NCBI GenBank assembly: GCA_002345725.1
Contig: DDWP01000020.1
Span: 1-64,000, forward strand
Origin: Candidatus Shapirobacteria bacterium UBA2283
GTDB taxonomy: Bacteria > Patescibacteriota > Microgenomatia > UBA12405
Length of the DNA stretch: 64,000 nucleotides
Reading direction: 5' to 3'
Positions 22,434-30,883 of the stretch are shown piece after piece. Within the stretch, counting starts at the first letter, position 1. Each line of letters opens with the position of its first letter. Both the position numbers and the translations under genes were made by a program. The notes beneath the pieces were generated by a model that did no database searches, was not told the DNA's origin, and saw only the letters and a program-made list of their open reading frames with translations.

Positions 22434-24676
22434 GATAAACCATCTTCAATATACTTCGGAATAACAAAGTCCGGTAAATCATCGAAGGCAGTAACACTGC
22501 TGCTTTTATCCACAACAGAATCACCATTCCAGGTTTCGATTTCCGCCGGGTCTTGAAGTAATTTTGCTTTAAGTAAAGATGACAAATATAACGATATGGA
22601 TGGTTTAGAGACTTCGTTGCCAAGGATAATGTCAAAAAAGCTGTCGAATTTGTCCTTGTCTATACTATTAGATTTGACTTCATCTGCAAACTTATTAATG
22701 GCGTCAATTCTTTTGGAGAAAGTTTCATCTTTCTTAAAATAATCACCGTCCCTCATAAACCTGTATAGGATTAACTTCAGATACTCGACGTTATTTGCAT
22801 TTGGGTTGGTCGGATCTGGAATAAAAAAACAGTCAATTTCAAAGGTATAAATATTTCTTTTTGTTACTACTAATTCTTTTTCTTGATCGGCGATTTCCGC
22901 ATTTAATTCTTCATATTTTGCTTTGTAATCAGGTATCTTTTGTTCCTCTAAGTGAGAGTCTCCGTCTCGAAGATTTAAACATTTGTTATTTAAGCCTCTG
23001 GTCAAATCATTATTGAACAAAGCATTGAATGGATCAAATATCTTTCCTCCCACCTCCACTATCTCTATACCTTCACTATCAATATCAATATTTATATCTG
23101 GATTAATGCTCTTTAAATATGAGTTGACTAATGTTCCTAGTGTATATTTCTCAGACAACCCTTCCACTAAGATAATTTTTCGAGCAAACAACAGAGAAGA
23201 TCTGGTAGCGTCTAGATATTGTTTAAGGATTCTTCTGTTATGTCCATATGTTTCGGAATTTGCTTGTAACACACTATCGATGTTAATTGCTTTTGCTTGA
23301 TGGATTCCTTTTTGTAACACCACTAAGTTTTTGAGATCTGATTTAGAAGCGAGATGTGTGGAATGAGAAGTTTGTATTACTTGAGTAAAAGCAAAAAATT
23401 GTTTATCTTCATCTTCGCTTTCTTCCCCATTCGACTTATTTAATTCCATTAATTTCTGTGTTTTGTTCTCTATTTGGGTGTGTAGGTATTTTTGATTTTG
23501 GACATCTAAGTGTGCCTCTGGCTCTTCTATCAAAAGCAAATTGTATACAATCTTAATTTTTTCATCTGAATCATTAAGAATTAATTCCTTTTTGAGTTCA
23601 AATAACGCGAATATTGCCGAGATGTACGCTAGATTTTGGTAACCCAATCCGACAACATTCATATCTTGAGATGTCTTTAAATCTTCGTTTAAGTTAACAA
23701 GAAAGTTGAAGTATCTGCCAATATTTTCTAGGGTAACTTTTGGAGTTCCAATAACAAGGTCAGCTCTATTTGACAAAAGATTAATGTCTTTATCTTGAAG
23801 ACGCTTTTCAATTTCATCCAATAAAATGCTTGCTTCTGGGATAGCGCCACTTGTTCGCAAATTTTTTAAGGCGGCAGAGACTTCTTTAGAAACACTGTTA
23901 TTACTATTGTTCTTAGCGCACCCTCTAATTAATTGTGAGACTAATGAGCGGTAACCAAAGTAAAAGTCATTTTTAACGTCTCGTAAAGCGTCAAGAGCCA
24001 GTAAATTTATGTGTTTTCTAACCTTATTGGCATAGGATTGTTTTGATAATTGTTTTTCCAGAACGACTTTGGGATTCTCTCGGATTTTTTCAATATCTTC
24101 TTCACTAAGGTAAAAGTATTTATAAAAGTCTTTTTTATCTTTACATCCGTGCAATGTCGAAATGATCGTGTCGCCGTAGTCTTTTGTTGATCCATCAGGA
24201 AGGTAATAATAACCTGAAGGGTGATATCTACCTGCAACTAAAAATCCTATGTAGTCCTCTTCGATATCGTAGCCTCCTTCCTTGTTGATGGAAGAAGGAG
24301 CGAATACAAATGATATATTTGCCTCAAGATTATCCTCCGAGGAGTCTAGATCAATTCCGTTATTTGTAGGCGCAATAGAATATAAAAGTGATTGAATTTC
24401 TTCTTTGTTCGAGACGCTGCTGAAGGTTATAGTTATAACTATTTCCTCACCAGCAACCCAGCAATTAGCTTCCTTACTCCAACAAAAATCGTCTTCCGAT
24501 AGTCTCTTGTCCCAAGGCGGCATGCTTGAATCTAGAACTAGTCGAATTGCTTGTAAAAAATTAGTTTTACCGGAGTTGTTTCCTCCAATCAGCGTAAGTG
24601 GACTTCCATCAGGAATAAACAGATCAAACTCTTCAAAGTTACGGTAATTTTTTATGTAGACTCTAGAGATGTGCAT
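22415..24676 (-). CDS. OLD-family ATPase/TOPRIM nuclease (GajA-like)
   Basis: 753 residues. ABC-type ATPase N-terminus: YIKNYRNFEEFDL, Walker A GGNNSGKTN (31-39), Walker B LLLIEEPEAHLD (380-391), H-loop region TSHSTHLAS. C-terminal TOPRIM domain: IILVEGLSEKYTL (catalytic Glu505 region) and LNLRDGDSH (Asp571 and Asp573). Class 2 OLD proteins are typically encoded beside a UvrD-like helicase and include Gabija GajA, a nucleotide-sensing DNA endonuclease. The stretch between the acidic motifs and the C-terminus is long. The gene follows hsdR by 16 bases on the same strand. Confidence 0.87.
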   Translation of the reverse strand: MHISRVYIKNYRNFEEFDLFIPDGSPLTLIGGNNSGKTNFLQAIRLVLDSSMPPWDKRLSEDDFCWSKEANCWVAGEEIVITITFSSVSNKEEIQSLLYSIAPTNNGIDLDSSEDNLEANISFVFAPSSINKEGGYDIEEDYIGFLVAGRYHPSGYYYLPDGSTKDYGDTIISTLHGCKDKKDFYKYFYLSEEDIEKIRENPKVVLEKQLSKQSYANKVRKHINLLALDALRDVKNDFYFGYRSLVSQLIRGCAKNNSNNSVSKEVSAALKNLRTSGAIPEASILLDEIEKRLQDKDINLLSNRADLVIGTPKVTLENIGRYFNFLVNLNEDLKTSQDMNVVGLGYQNLAYISAIFALFELKKELILNDSDEKIKIVYNLLLIEEPEAHLDVQNQKYLHTQIENKTQKLMELNKSNGEESEDEDKQFFAFTQVIQTSHSTHLASKSDLKNLVVLQKGIHQAKAINIDSVLQANSETYGHNRRILKQYLDATRSSLLFARKIILVEGLSEKYTLGTLVNSYLKSINPDINIDIDSEGIEIVEVGGKIFDPFNALFNNDLTRGLNNKCLNLRDGDSHLEEQKIPDYKAKYEELNAEIADQEKELVVTKRNIYTFEIDCFFIPDPTNPNANNVEYLKLILYRFMRDGDYFKKDETFSKRIDAINKFADEVKSNSIDKDKFDSFFDIILGNEVSKPSISLYLSSLLKAKLLQDPAEIETWNGDSVVDKSSSVTAFDDLPDFVIPKYIEDGLSWLITK

Positions 24677-24692
24677 AGTTTATTAATTCCAA

Positions 24693-27600
24693 TCATTCAC
24701 CTGATATATTAAAAAATCTTTCAAAAAATCTTGTGAGTTTGTCAAGTACGCTTTCACGCTTTTTGGTACGCTCACCTGTAGGAGAGAATCGAGATACTGG
24801 TGGTAAGATTTTTGTAATTGCCGTACCAGTTGTGGCGACGTTACCGTTTCGGAAAGCGTTCTTAATAAACGTATATGTTGCGTCATGATCTAGACCTTCA
24901 CTTGTAATGATTTGCTCAAGTTCTTCTACCTTCTTGCCCTCAATAAATTTTCTCCAATCATCGTCCACAATTGAATGGACATCAAGCGATTCAATAAATT
25001 GATTGATAAGGTCTTTCTTGTTTCGCAATTCAACGCTCGAATCGATGGCTTTATTAATATCAAGTAGAATTTCACGATTTTTTGTGTGATCCTCGTGGTA
25101 CTTTTTTATCAGTCCTAGAATGTAATCAATATTGATATCTACCTGTTTAATAAGCTCCATCTCAAATACTACATCATCATTAACATTTTCCTTACTGTCT
25201 TCTGTGCCTTTGCGGAATTCGTTATAAATATCAATATAAGCACTGTGGTAATCTTGAACGTCGCGCTCAGATAAGATCTCATTGCCCACAAATTCATCGA
25301 AGGTAGTCAGAATATTGCGTACTCGCAAAATTGCCCCATATAGTTTGATAAAGTCTTTTTGGTTTTGCTCGCCGATAATTCTTTCACCGACAGGAAATCT
25401 CTCTTGCAATTCTTTTACTAAACTTTCGTATCCCCTAATTTCTTTGCTGCCGTCGTTGTAACCATGGTAATAATCAGCATATGCCTTCAAAAGAACAATG
25501 CCGCTGGCTTCTTTATCTCCAAATAGGGCAATGGACTCATTTGTGGCTTTCTCAAGGTTGCGAAAACAGACGATGTTCCCAAACGTTTTTACGCTATTCA
25601 AAATACGATTTGTCCGAGAATACGCTTGTAATAATCCATGCAATCTCAAATTTTTGTCTACCCATAAAGTATTGAGAGTTGTCGCGTCAAAACCAGTTAA
25701 AAACATATTGACCACAATTAAGATGTCAATTTCCCGATTTTTCACTCGTTCGCTTACATCCTTATAATAGTTTTGAAATTTATCAGAGGAAGTATCATAG
25801 GATGTACCAAACATTTTGTTGTAATCAACAATGGCACTTTCCAAAAAATCTCGGGAGCTTACATCAAGACCACTAGTGTCCTCCGAGTTTTCATCTATCA
25901 TTCCGTCTGCATCCTCATCATTTACACCAAAACTATAAATAGTCGCTACTTTTAGTTGTTTGTCGCTTGGGAGATCAGACAATTGTTTTTTAAACTCAGC
26001 GTAATACTTTTTGGCGACATCAATAGAAGAGACTGCGAAGATTGAGTTAAAGCCGGCTAGTCTTCGATCCTTTAATTTATAAAAGCTATTGCGTTTAGTT
26101 TTCTGATCGAAATGTTCACGGATGTATCGAACAATATTCTCTAGGCGTTCAGACGCAGCTAGAATTGCCTCACGGTCAATATCACTAACTTTTTTGTCTT
26201 CTATGTTTTCCGCTTCACGAACTGTCGAAATATAGTCAACTTTAAACGGTAAAACGTTTTTATCTGCAATTGCATCTACAATGGTATATGTATGTAGCTT
26301 TTCTCCGAACGCTTGTTCGGTCGTCTTCAAATCTGGACGACCTCCTGATGAGGCATTGATTGCAAAAATCGGTGTACCAGTAAATCCGAAGATATGGTAA
26401 TTCTTAAATGTTTTGGTAATGGCGGCATGCATGTCGCCAAACTGCGAGCGGTGACATTCATCAAATATTAGGACTACATGGTCATCAAAAATGGTGTGAC
26501 CGGTATTTCGACTGATAAAACGATCGAGTTTCTGGATTGTGGTAATAATAATACGAGCATTTGAATTCTCGAGCTGTCGTGTCAAAATCGCTGTACTTGT
26601 ATTACTGTTAGCAGCACCTTTTTCGAATTTGTCGTACTCTCGCATCGTCTGATAGTCCAAATCCTTGCGATCAACAATAAAAATAACCTTATCAATATAA
26701 GACAATTTGCTCGCCAATTGAGCTGTCTTGAAGCTGGTCAGGGTCTTTCCTGATCCAGTAGTATGCCAAATGTATCCACCAGCTTCTGCTGTCCCTAGTT
26801 TCTTATAGTTTGTACTAACTTCAATTCTGTTAAGAATTCTCTCTGTGGCGACTATCTGATAGGGGCGCATCACTAGAAGTAATTTGTCAGTAGTAAATAC
26901 ACAGTACCGAGTAAGGATATTCAAAATCGTATGTTTTGCAAAAAAAGTCTTTGCAAAATCCATTAAGTCTGTAATAGGTCGATTGGTGGCATCCGCCCAC
27001 CAACTGGTGAATTCGTAACTATTACTGGTTCGTTTGCCATTTTTAACAGAGCCTTCGTTTGAATCCTTTACATGCTGGTATCTGGTAGTGTTACTGTAAT
27101 ACTTGGTATGTGTGCCATTTGAAATGATAAATATCTGGACATATTCAAAAAGACCAGACGAAGCCCAAAAACTTTCTCGGTTATATCGATTAATCTGGTT
27201 AAACGCTTCTTGAATCGCTACTCCACGACGTTTTAGCTCGATGTGGACTAAAGGCAGCCCATTAACAAGAACTGTGACGTCATAACGATTAGCACGCTGG
27301 CCGTCTTCTGTTGCGTATTGGTTAATAACTTGCAGGCTATTGTCGTGAATTGAGTCTTTTTTAATGAGATAGATATTTTTTACTGTGCCGTCGTCACGGG
27401 TGAGATTTTTAATATGATCTTCTTGAATCGTTGCTGTTTTTTCAGTAATACTCTGATTTGGATTTGCAAGTTCACTTACAAAAAATCGTTCCCATTCGAG
27501 GTCTGAAAATGTAAATGCGTTTAGCTTTTCTAATTGCTTACGTAAGTTCGCTATCAAATTAGCCTCTGAGCTAATAGTCACATATTCATAAGCCTGCAAT

Positions 27601-27740
27601 TCCAGTTGCTTAATAAAAGCTCGTTCGAGTTCTGCCTCACTTTGATAGTTTGTCGCGCGAACACTTTCCGGTGTGTACTCGGAAACAACAGTGCTCTGCG
27701 TATTCTTAGCGACTAGATTGTATTTGTTATTAATTGGCAT
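24693..27740 (-). CDS. hsdR: Type I restriction endonuclease, HsdR subunit
   Basis: 1015-residue motor and nuclease subunit. N-terminal PD-(D/E)xK nuclease: RYDVTVLVNGLPLVHIELKRR (Asp154, Glu168, Lys170), with QAFNQINRY-type helix after it. Two RecA-like motor domains follow: Walker A TTGSGKT (327-333), motif II FDECHRSQFG (426 onward), motif III FTGTPIF, then DILIVVNMFLTGFDA and YSRTNRI. The C-terminal helical region (from about 880) would dock to HsdM. Pattern is that of the EcoR124-like subtype. It overlaps hsdS by 11 bases. Confidence 0.93.
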   Translation of the reverse strand: MPINNKYNLVAKNTQSTVVSEYTPESVRATNYQSEAELERAFIKQLELQAYEYVTISSEANLIANLRKQLEKLNAFTFSDLEWERFFVSELANPNQSITEKTATIQEDHIKNLTRDDGTVKNIYLIKKDSIHDNSLQVINQYATEDGQRANRYDVTVLVNGLPLVHIELKRRGVAIQEAFNQINRYNRESFWASSGLFEYVQIFIISNGTHTKYYSNTTRYQHVKDSNEGSVKNGKRTSNSYEFTSWWADATNRPITDLMDFAKTFFAKHTILNILTRYCVFTTDKLLLVMRPYQIVATERILNRIEVSTNYKKLGTAEAGGYIWHTTGSGKTLTSFKTAQLASKLSYIDKVIFIVDRKDLDYQTMREYDKFEKGAANSNTSTAILTRQLENSNARIIITTIQKLDRFISRNTGHTIFDDHVVLIFDECHRSQFGDMHAAITKTFKNYHIFGFTGTPIFAINASSGGRPDLKTTEQAFGEKLHTYTIVDAIADKNVLPFKVDYISTVREAENIEDKKVSDIDREAILAASERLENIVRYIREHFDQKTKRNSFYKLKDRRLAGFNSIFAVSSIDVAKKYYAEFKKQLSDLPSDKQLKVATIYSFGVNDEDADGMIDENSEDTSGLDVSSRDFLESAIVDYNKMFGTSYDTSSDKFQNYYKDVSERVKNREIDILIVVNMFLTGFDATTLNTLWVDKNLRLHGLLQAYSRTNRILNSVKTFGNIVCFRNLEKATNESIALFGDKEASGIVLLKAYADYYHGYNDGSKEIRGYESLVKELQERFPVGERIIGEQNQKDFIKLYGAILRVRNILTTFDEFVGNEILSERDVQDYHSAYIDIYNEFRKGTEDSKENVNDDVVFEMELIKQVDINIDYILGLIKKYHEDHTKNREILLDINKAIDSSVELRNKKDLINQFIESLDVHSIVDDDWRKFIEGKKVEELEQIITSEGLDHDATYTFIKNAFRNGNVATTGTAITKILPPVSRFSPTGERTKKRESVLDKLTRFFERFFNISGE

Positions 27741-28914
27741 ATTCTTTGAAACTTAACAATTTATTTCGATAGTATTCATATTGAGATCTTCTAGCGGCAA
27801 GCTCAGCAGGTAAACCTATTGAGATGTCGTTCACTAATTTTTCAAACTTATCAAGAATAATAACGATATTTTCCTGTTGGGTTATGGTAGGAATAGGAAG
27901 TAATAACGATTTAACTATCTCAGCATTTAAATTTTGTACAGTTCCATTCGATGCTTTTTGCGTCATTGTTTGATAGACGGCGTCTGAGCTTAAAAGGTGG
28001 TATAAAAAATCTGATATATATGTTTTGTTGAAATCACTTATGGATAACCAACCGTCATGTATGCACCCATCGATTTTTAAAATATATGGTCGACCAAAAC
28101 TCATTGAGTTTGATAATACAAAATCACCTTTTTTAACAAATCTCGATTTCTGAGCACCTTCTGGTTTAATTTTTTGCAAAGTTTGCGTTATATATTTACT
28201 TCCCTTTTCAACATCACCAATTTTTATCCAGTTGATACCGTTTTCTTCCTTAGTAAAATAATTATTAATTGGCCGTGGAGAACCACCCCTGACAATCTTT
28301 GCACTTTCTCCAAACTTCGCCCACTTTATGTCTTTGCCAAACTCCAAGAACTTTGAACGATAGTGATTGTATTGCTTCTTCCTTGCTTCCAGCTCCGCTT
28401 CCAGCTCCGCTTCCAGCTCTGTGAAATTATTAAGAATTTTGACTATTTCATTTTGTATTGCAAGCGGTGGCAATGGGATTTTAAATTTGGAATACTGGGA
28501 AATCCAATGACGAGCATGGTCTGTTGGAGTGTAGTTAATACACTTCATTGCGTAATACAAAAATCTAAAATTCACACCAGCGTTTTGTTTCGGTCTTAAC
28601 ATTTTCATTGCTGAAGACTTAACTTTAAATTTAAAATCAACCCAATGAAATGAAGTAGTAAAATCATCAAAGATAATTACAGGCTTATCTTTACTTGCTT
28701 CGTATATTCCTTCTGTTTCGTCTGTGTAGCCGAGGACAAAGCTTTGTCCTGCAGTCAAAACTGGAGTTGCGAAATCATTGCTATATTCTATTGAATTAAC
28801 TATGTAATCCCCAGGTTGCTCATAGTCCAAGAGATCATCCAATTCTTTGAAATCAACCCCTTTGGGGCACAACTGTGTAATTAATTTTTCTATTTTGCCT
28901 TGTTTGTTAGTCAT
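27730..28914 (-). CDS. hsdS: Type I restriction-modification specificity subunit, HsdS
   Basis: 394 residues with two target recognition domains. The first ends in KFKIPLPPLAIQNEIVKILNNF, the second in SLLLPIPTITQQENIVIILDKF; each is followed by a helical spacer (LEAELEAELEARKKQYNHYRS in the middle and LPAELAARRSQYEYYRN at the end). The central spacer contains three ELEA tetrapeptides encoded by 12-bp tandem repeats, as in EcoR124-type HsdS. The gene lies between hsdM (4 bases upstream) and hsdR. Recognition sequence cannot be predicted. Confidence 0.92.
   Translation of the reverse strand: MTNKQGKIEKLITQLCPKGVDFKELDDLLDYEQPGDYIVNSIEYSNDFATPVLTAGQSFVLGYTDETEGIYEASKDKPVIIFDDFTTSFHWVDFKFKVKSSAMKMLRPKQNAGVNFRFLYYAMKCINYTPTDHARHWISQYSKFKIPLPPLAIQNEIVKILNNFTELEAELEAELEARKKQYNHYRSKFLEFGKDIKWAKFGESAKIVRGGSPRPINNYFTKEENGINWIKIGDVEKGSKYITQTLQKIKPEGAQKSRFVKKGDFVLSNSMSFGRPYILKIDGCIHDGWLSISDFNKTYISDFLYHLLSSDAVYQTMTQKASNGTVQNLNAEIVKSLLLPIPTITQQENIVIILDKFEKLVNDISIGLPAELAARRSQYEYYRNKLLSFKEYAN
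28385..28420 (-). repeat. Three 12-bp tandem repeats in hsdS (spacer-length switch candidate)
   Basis: On the plus strand GCTTCCAGCTCC occurs at 28385 and 28397, and GCTTCCAGCTCT at 28409. They encode the repeated ELEA tetrapeptide in the central spacer of HsdS. In EcoR124 and EcoDXXI a change from two to three TAEL repeats lengthens the gap in the recognition site by one base; slippage here would have the same geometry. Confidence 0.8.
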
Positions 28915-28918
28915 ACTT

Positions 28919-30502
28919 TTATGTTGAACCTTCGATATCGTTTACAATCTCGTCGATGGCTGTTCGGAGTTCGTTTTGTCTCGCCACAATCTGGGTTATC
29001 TTTGCATTAAGCTTAGTTATATCCACTGCCTCACGAGTATCTTCTGCTACCACATAACTTGACACCGCAACGTTGTAATCGTTATCAGCAATGGTTTTGT
29101 TGTCTATAAGTTTGGCAAAATACTCAGAGTCTTGACGGTCACAAAATGCATTCAAAATTTTTAGACGATTGGCCTCGCTAAGTTTGTTTTTATTTCCACC
29201 CCTCACAAACTCTGCAGAAGCATCAATAAAGAGAGTCTTATTGTCCTTTTTGCTCTTTTTGAGAACAATGATGCATGTTGCTATACCTGTTCCAAAAAAA
29301 AGATCTGGGGGTAGCTGAATAACAGTGTCTACGTAGTTGTTATCGATAAGGTATTTACGAATCTTTTGTTCTGCACCGTTACGATAGAGAACTCCTGGAA
29401 ATTCAACAATCGCTGCCGTGCCGCTTGTTGAGAGCCATGAAAGCATGTGCATGGTAAAAGCAAGATCGGCTTTGCTTTTCGGGGCCAAAACACCCGCTGG
29501 AGAGTAGCGTGGATCGTTTATAAGAAGTGGATTAGCGTCACCATCCCATTTTATTGAATAGGGTGGATTAGAAACTATCGCATCAAAGGGTTCTTCGTCC
29601 CAATGTTTTGGATCAGTGAGAGTATCGCCAAGGGCAATGTCAAAGTTGTTGTAGTTAATGTCGTGCAAAAACATATTGATACGGCAGAGGTTGTAGGTAG
29701 TTAGGTTGATTTCTTGTCCAAAAAAACCTTGACGCACATTTTCTCTTCCAAGAACCTTGGCAAATTTGAGAAGAAGCGACCCAGAACCACAAGCCGGATC
29801 ATATACTTTATTAACTTCTTTCTTGCCTACTGTAGTAATCTCAGCAAGCAGCTCACTAACTTCTTGTGGAGTATAAAATTCACCACCAGATTTGCCTGCA
29901 TTCGAGGCATACATGGTCATCAGAAACTCATATGCATCCCCGAAAGCATCAATGGTGTTGTCGGAATAATTTCCAAGGCCAAGATTACCAATTGCCTCCA
30001 AAAGTTTAACGAGTTTCTGATTCCTTTTTTCTACAGTATTGCCTAATTTGTTGGAATTCACGTCAAGATCGTCAAACAGTCCCTTAAGATCATCCTCGCT
30101 GCTTGCGCCTTTTGCTGAGTTTTCTATCTTATTAAAAACAGTTGATAAAGTCTCGTTGAGATTTGCATCATTGCGTGCATTTTTACAAACATTTGTAAAA
30201 AGCTCGCTCGGCAAAATATAGAACCCTTTTTCCTTAACAGTATCTGTCCGACCAAATTCTGCCTCTTTATCCGATAGATTTGCGTAATCAAAACCTTTTT
30301 TGTCTGCACGACGTTCATCATCGTTAATGTAGTTAGCTAAATTCTCGCTGATAAAACGATAAAAAAGCATTCCCAGTACATACGATTTAAAATCCCAGCC
30401 ATCAACGCTTCCTCTTAAATCATTAGCAATTTGCCAAATAGCACGATGCAACTCTGTACGTTCTTGTTCTTTGGTTCTATCTTGAGAATCTGTTTTTTTC
30501 AT
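28919..30502 (-). CDS. hsdM: Type I restriction-modification methyltransferase, HsdM
   Basis: 527-residue adenine-N6 methyltransferase subunit. N-terminal helical domain (ELHRAIWQIANDLRGSVDGWDFKSYVLGMLFYRF), then GGEFYTPQEVSELL, S-adenosylmethionine motif YDPACGSGSLLLKF, catalytic motif IVSNPPYSIKWDG, and ADLAFTMHMLSWL. All motifs for activity are present. The C-terminal helices would contact HsdS. Gene order M-S-R with tight spacing is typical. The N-terminal start follows the small HTH gene by two bases. Confidence 0.93.
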   Translation of the reverse strand: MKKTDSQDRTKEQERTELHRAIWQIANDLRGSVDGWDFKSYVLGMLFYRFISENLANYINDDERRADKKGFDYANLSDKEAEFGRTDTVKEKGFYILPSELFTNVCKNARNDANLNETLSTVFNKIENSAKGASSEDDLKGLFDDLDVNSNKLGNTVEKRNQKLVKLLEAIGNLGLGNYSDNTIDAFGDAYEFLMTMYASNAGKSGGEFYTPQEVSELLAEITTVGKKEVNKVYDPACGSGSLLLKFAKVLGRENVRQGFFGQEINLTTYNLCRINMFLHDINYNNFDIALGDTLTDPKHWDEEPFDAIVSNPPYSIKWDGDANPLLINDPRYSPAGVLAPKSKADLAFTMHMLSWLSTSGTAAIVEFPGVLYRNGAEQKIRKYLIDNNYVDTVIQLPPDLFFGTGIATCIIVLKKSKKDNKTLFIDASAEFVRGGNKNKLSEANRLKILNAFCDRQDSEYFAKLIDNKTIADNDYNVAVSSYVVAEDTREAVDITKLNAKITQIVARQNELRTAIDEIVNDIEGST

Positions 30503-30504
30503 AA

Positions 30505-30681
30505 TTATTTTCCATTTTTATGACTAATAAATTTTTCGATATCTTCCTTTTTGTATCTGCGAACCTTTTTAATCCCAATTCGTATGGCTTTTAGTACACC
30601 TTTCTTGTCCCATAATCTAAGAGTGTTAGGGTGTACTTTTAGTATCTGAGCTGCTTCACTTAGTGTTAATAGTTCTTCCAT
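30505..30681 (-). CDS. 58-residue excisionase/MerR-type helix-turn-helix protein leading the defence operon
   Basis: The sequence LLTLSEAAQILKVHPNTLRLWDKKGVL, RIGIKKVRRYKKEDIEKFI is the HTH_17 pattern found in excisionases and small MerR-like regulators. It is the first gene of the minus-strand operon and is followed two bases later by hsdM, so its likely role is control of restriction-modification expression, similar to C proteins. It could alternatively be the recombination directionality factor of the prophage, since no other Xis candidate is seen, but its position far from int argues against this. Confidence 0.75.
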   Translation of the reverse strand: MEELLTLSEAAQILKVHPNTLRLWDKKGVLKAIRIGIKKVRRYKKEDIEKFISHKNGK

Positions 30682-30708
30682 ATGATTTACCTACCAATTT
30701 ATACTAAT

Positions 30709-30737
30709 AGCATACAAAAAAAACTGATATTTTTCAA
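30709..30737 (-). promoter_or_regulatory. Probable promoter of the defence operon
   Basis: On the minus strand TTGAAA (30737-30732), 17-base spacer, TATGCT (30714-30709), about 28 bases before the HTH gene start. The region right after it (TATTAGTATA) overlaps an imperfect dyad that the encoded HTH protein could bind. Confidence 0.45.
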
Positions 30738-30803
30738 CAGTTGTCACCAGAAACGAGCTAGCATTTGACACTTTAATTTTATAACCTGAGATTGTAACTA
30801 ATT

Positions 30804-30872
30804 TGCCTAACGAACCTGTCGGGGCTTAGGTTTGTCTATTTCAACCGAGTAGATGAACCTAAGCCCCTTTTT
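30804..30872 (+). promoter_or_regulatory. Conserved leader element 1 (5' motif plus terminator-like hairpin) before the portal gene
   Basis: GCCTAACGAACCTGTCGGGGCT is followed by a perfect 12-bp stem: GGGGCTTAGGTT (30821-30832) with AACCTAAGCCCC (30856-30867), then TTTTT. A TCTA/TAGA pair extends inside the loop. The T-run ends 11 bases before the portal ATG, which has no Shine-Dalgarno. The 5' motif and layout recur at 35880-35958 with a different but equally paired stem. CCTAA of the 5' motif can also pair with TTAGG of the stem, a possible antiterminator. A TTGACA lies at 30765. Confidence 0.65.
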
Positions 30873-30883
30873 GTTATCCACAT

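Noticed and set aside
30505..30681. Prophage excisionase
   Set aside because: The HTH_17 pattern fits Xis, but it sits 26 kb from the integrase and is coupled to hsdM, so operon control is more likely.
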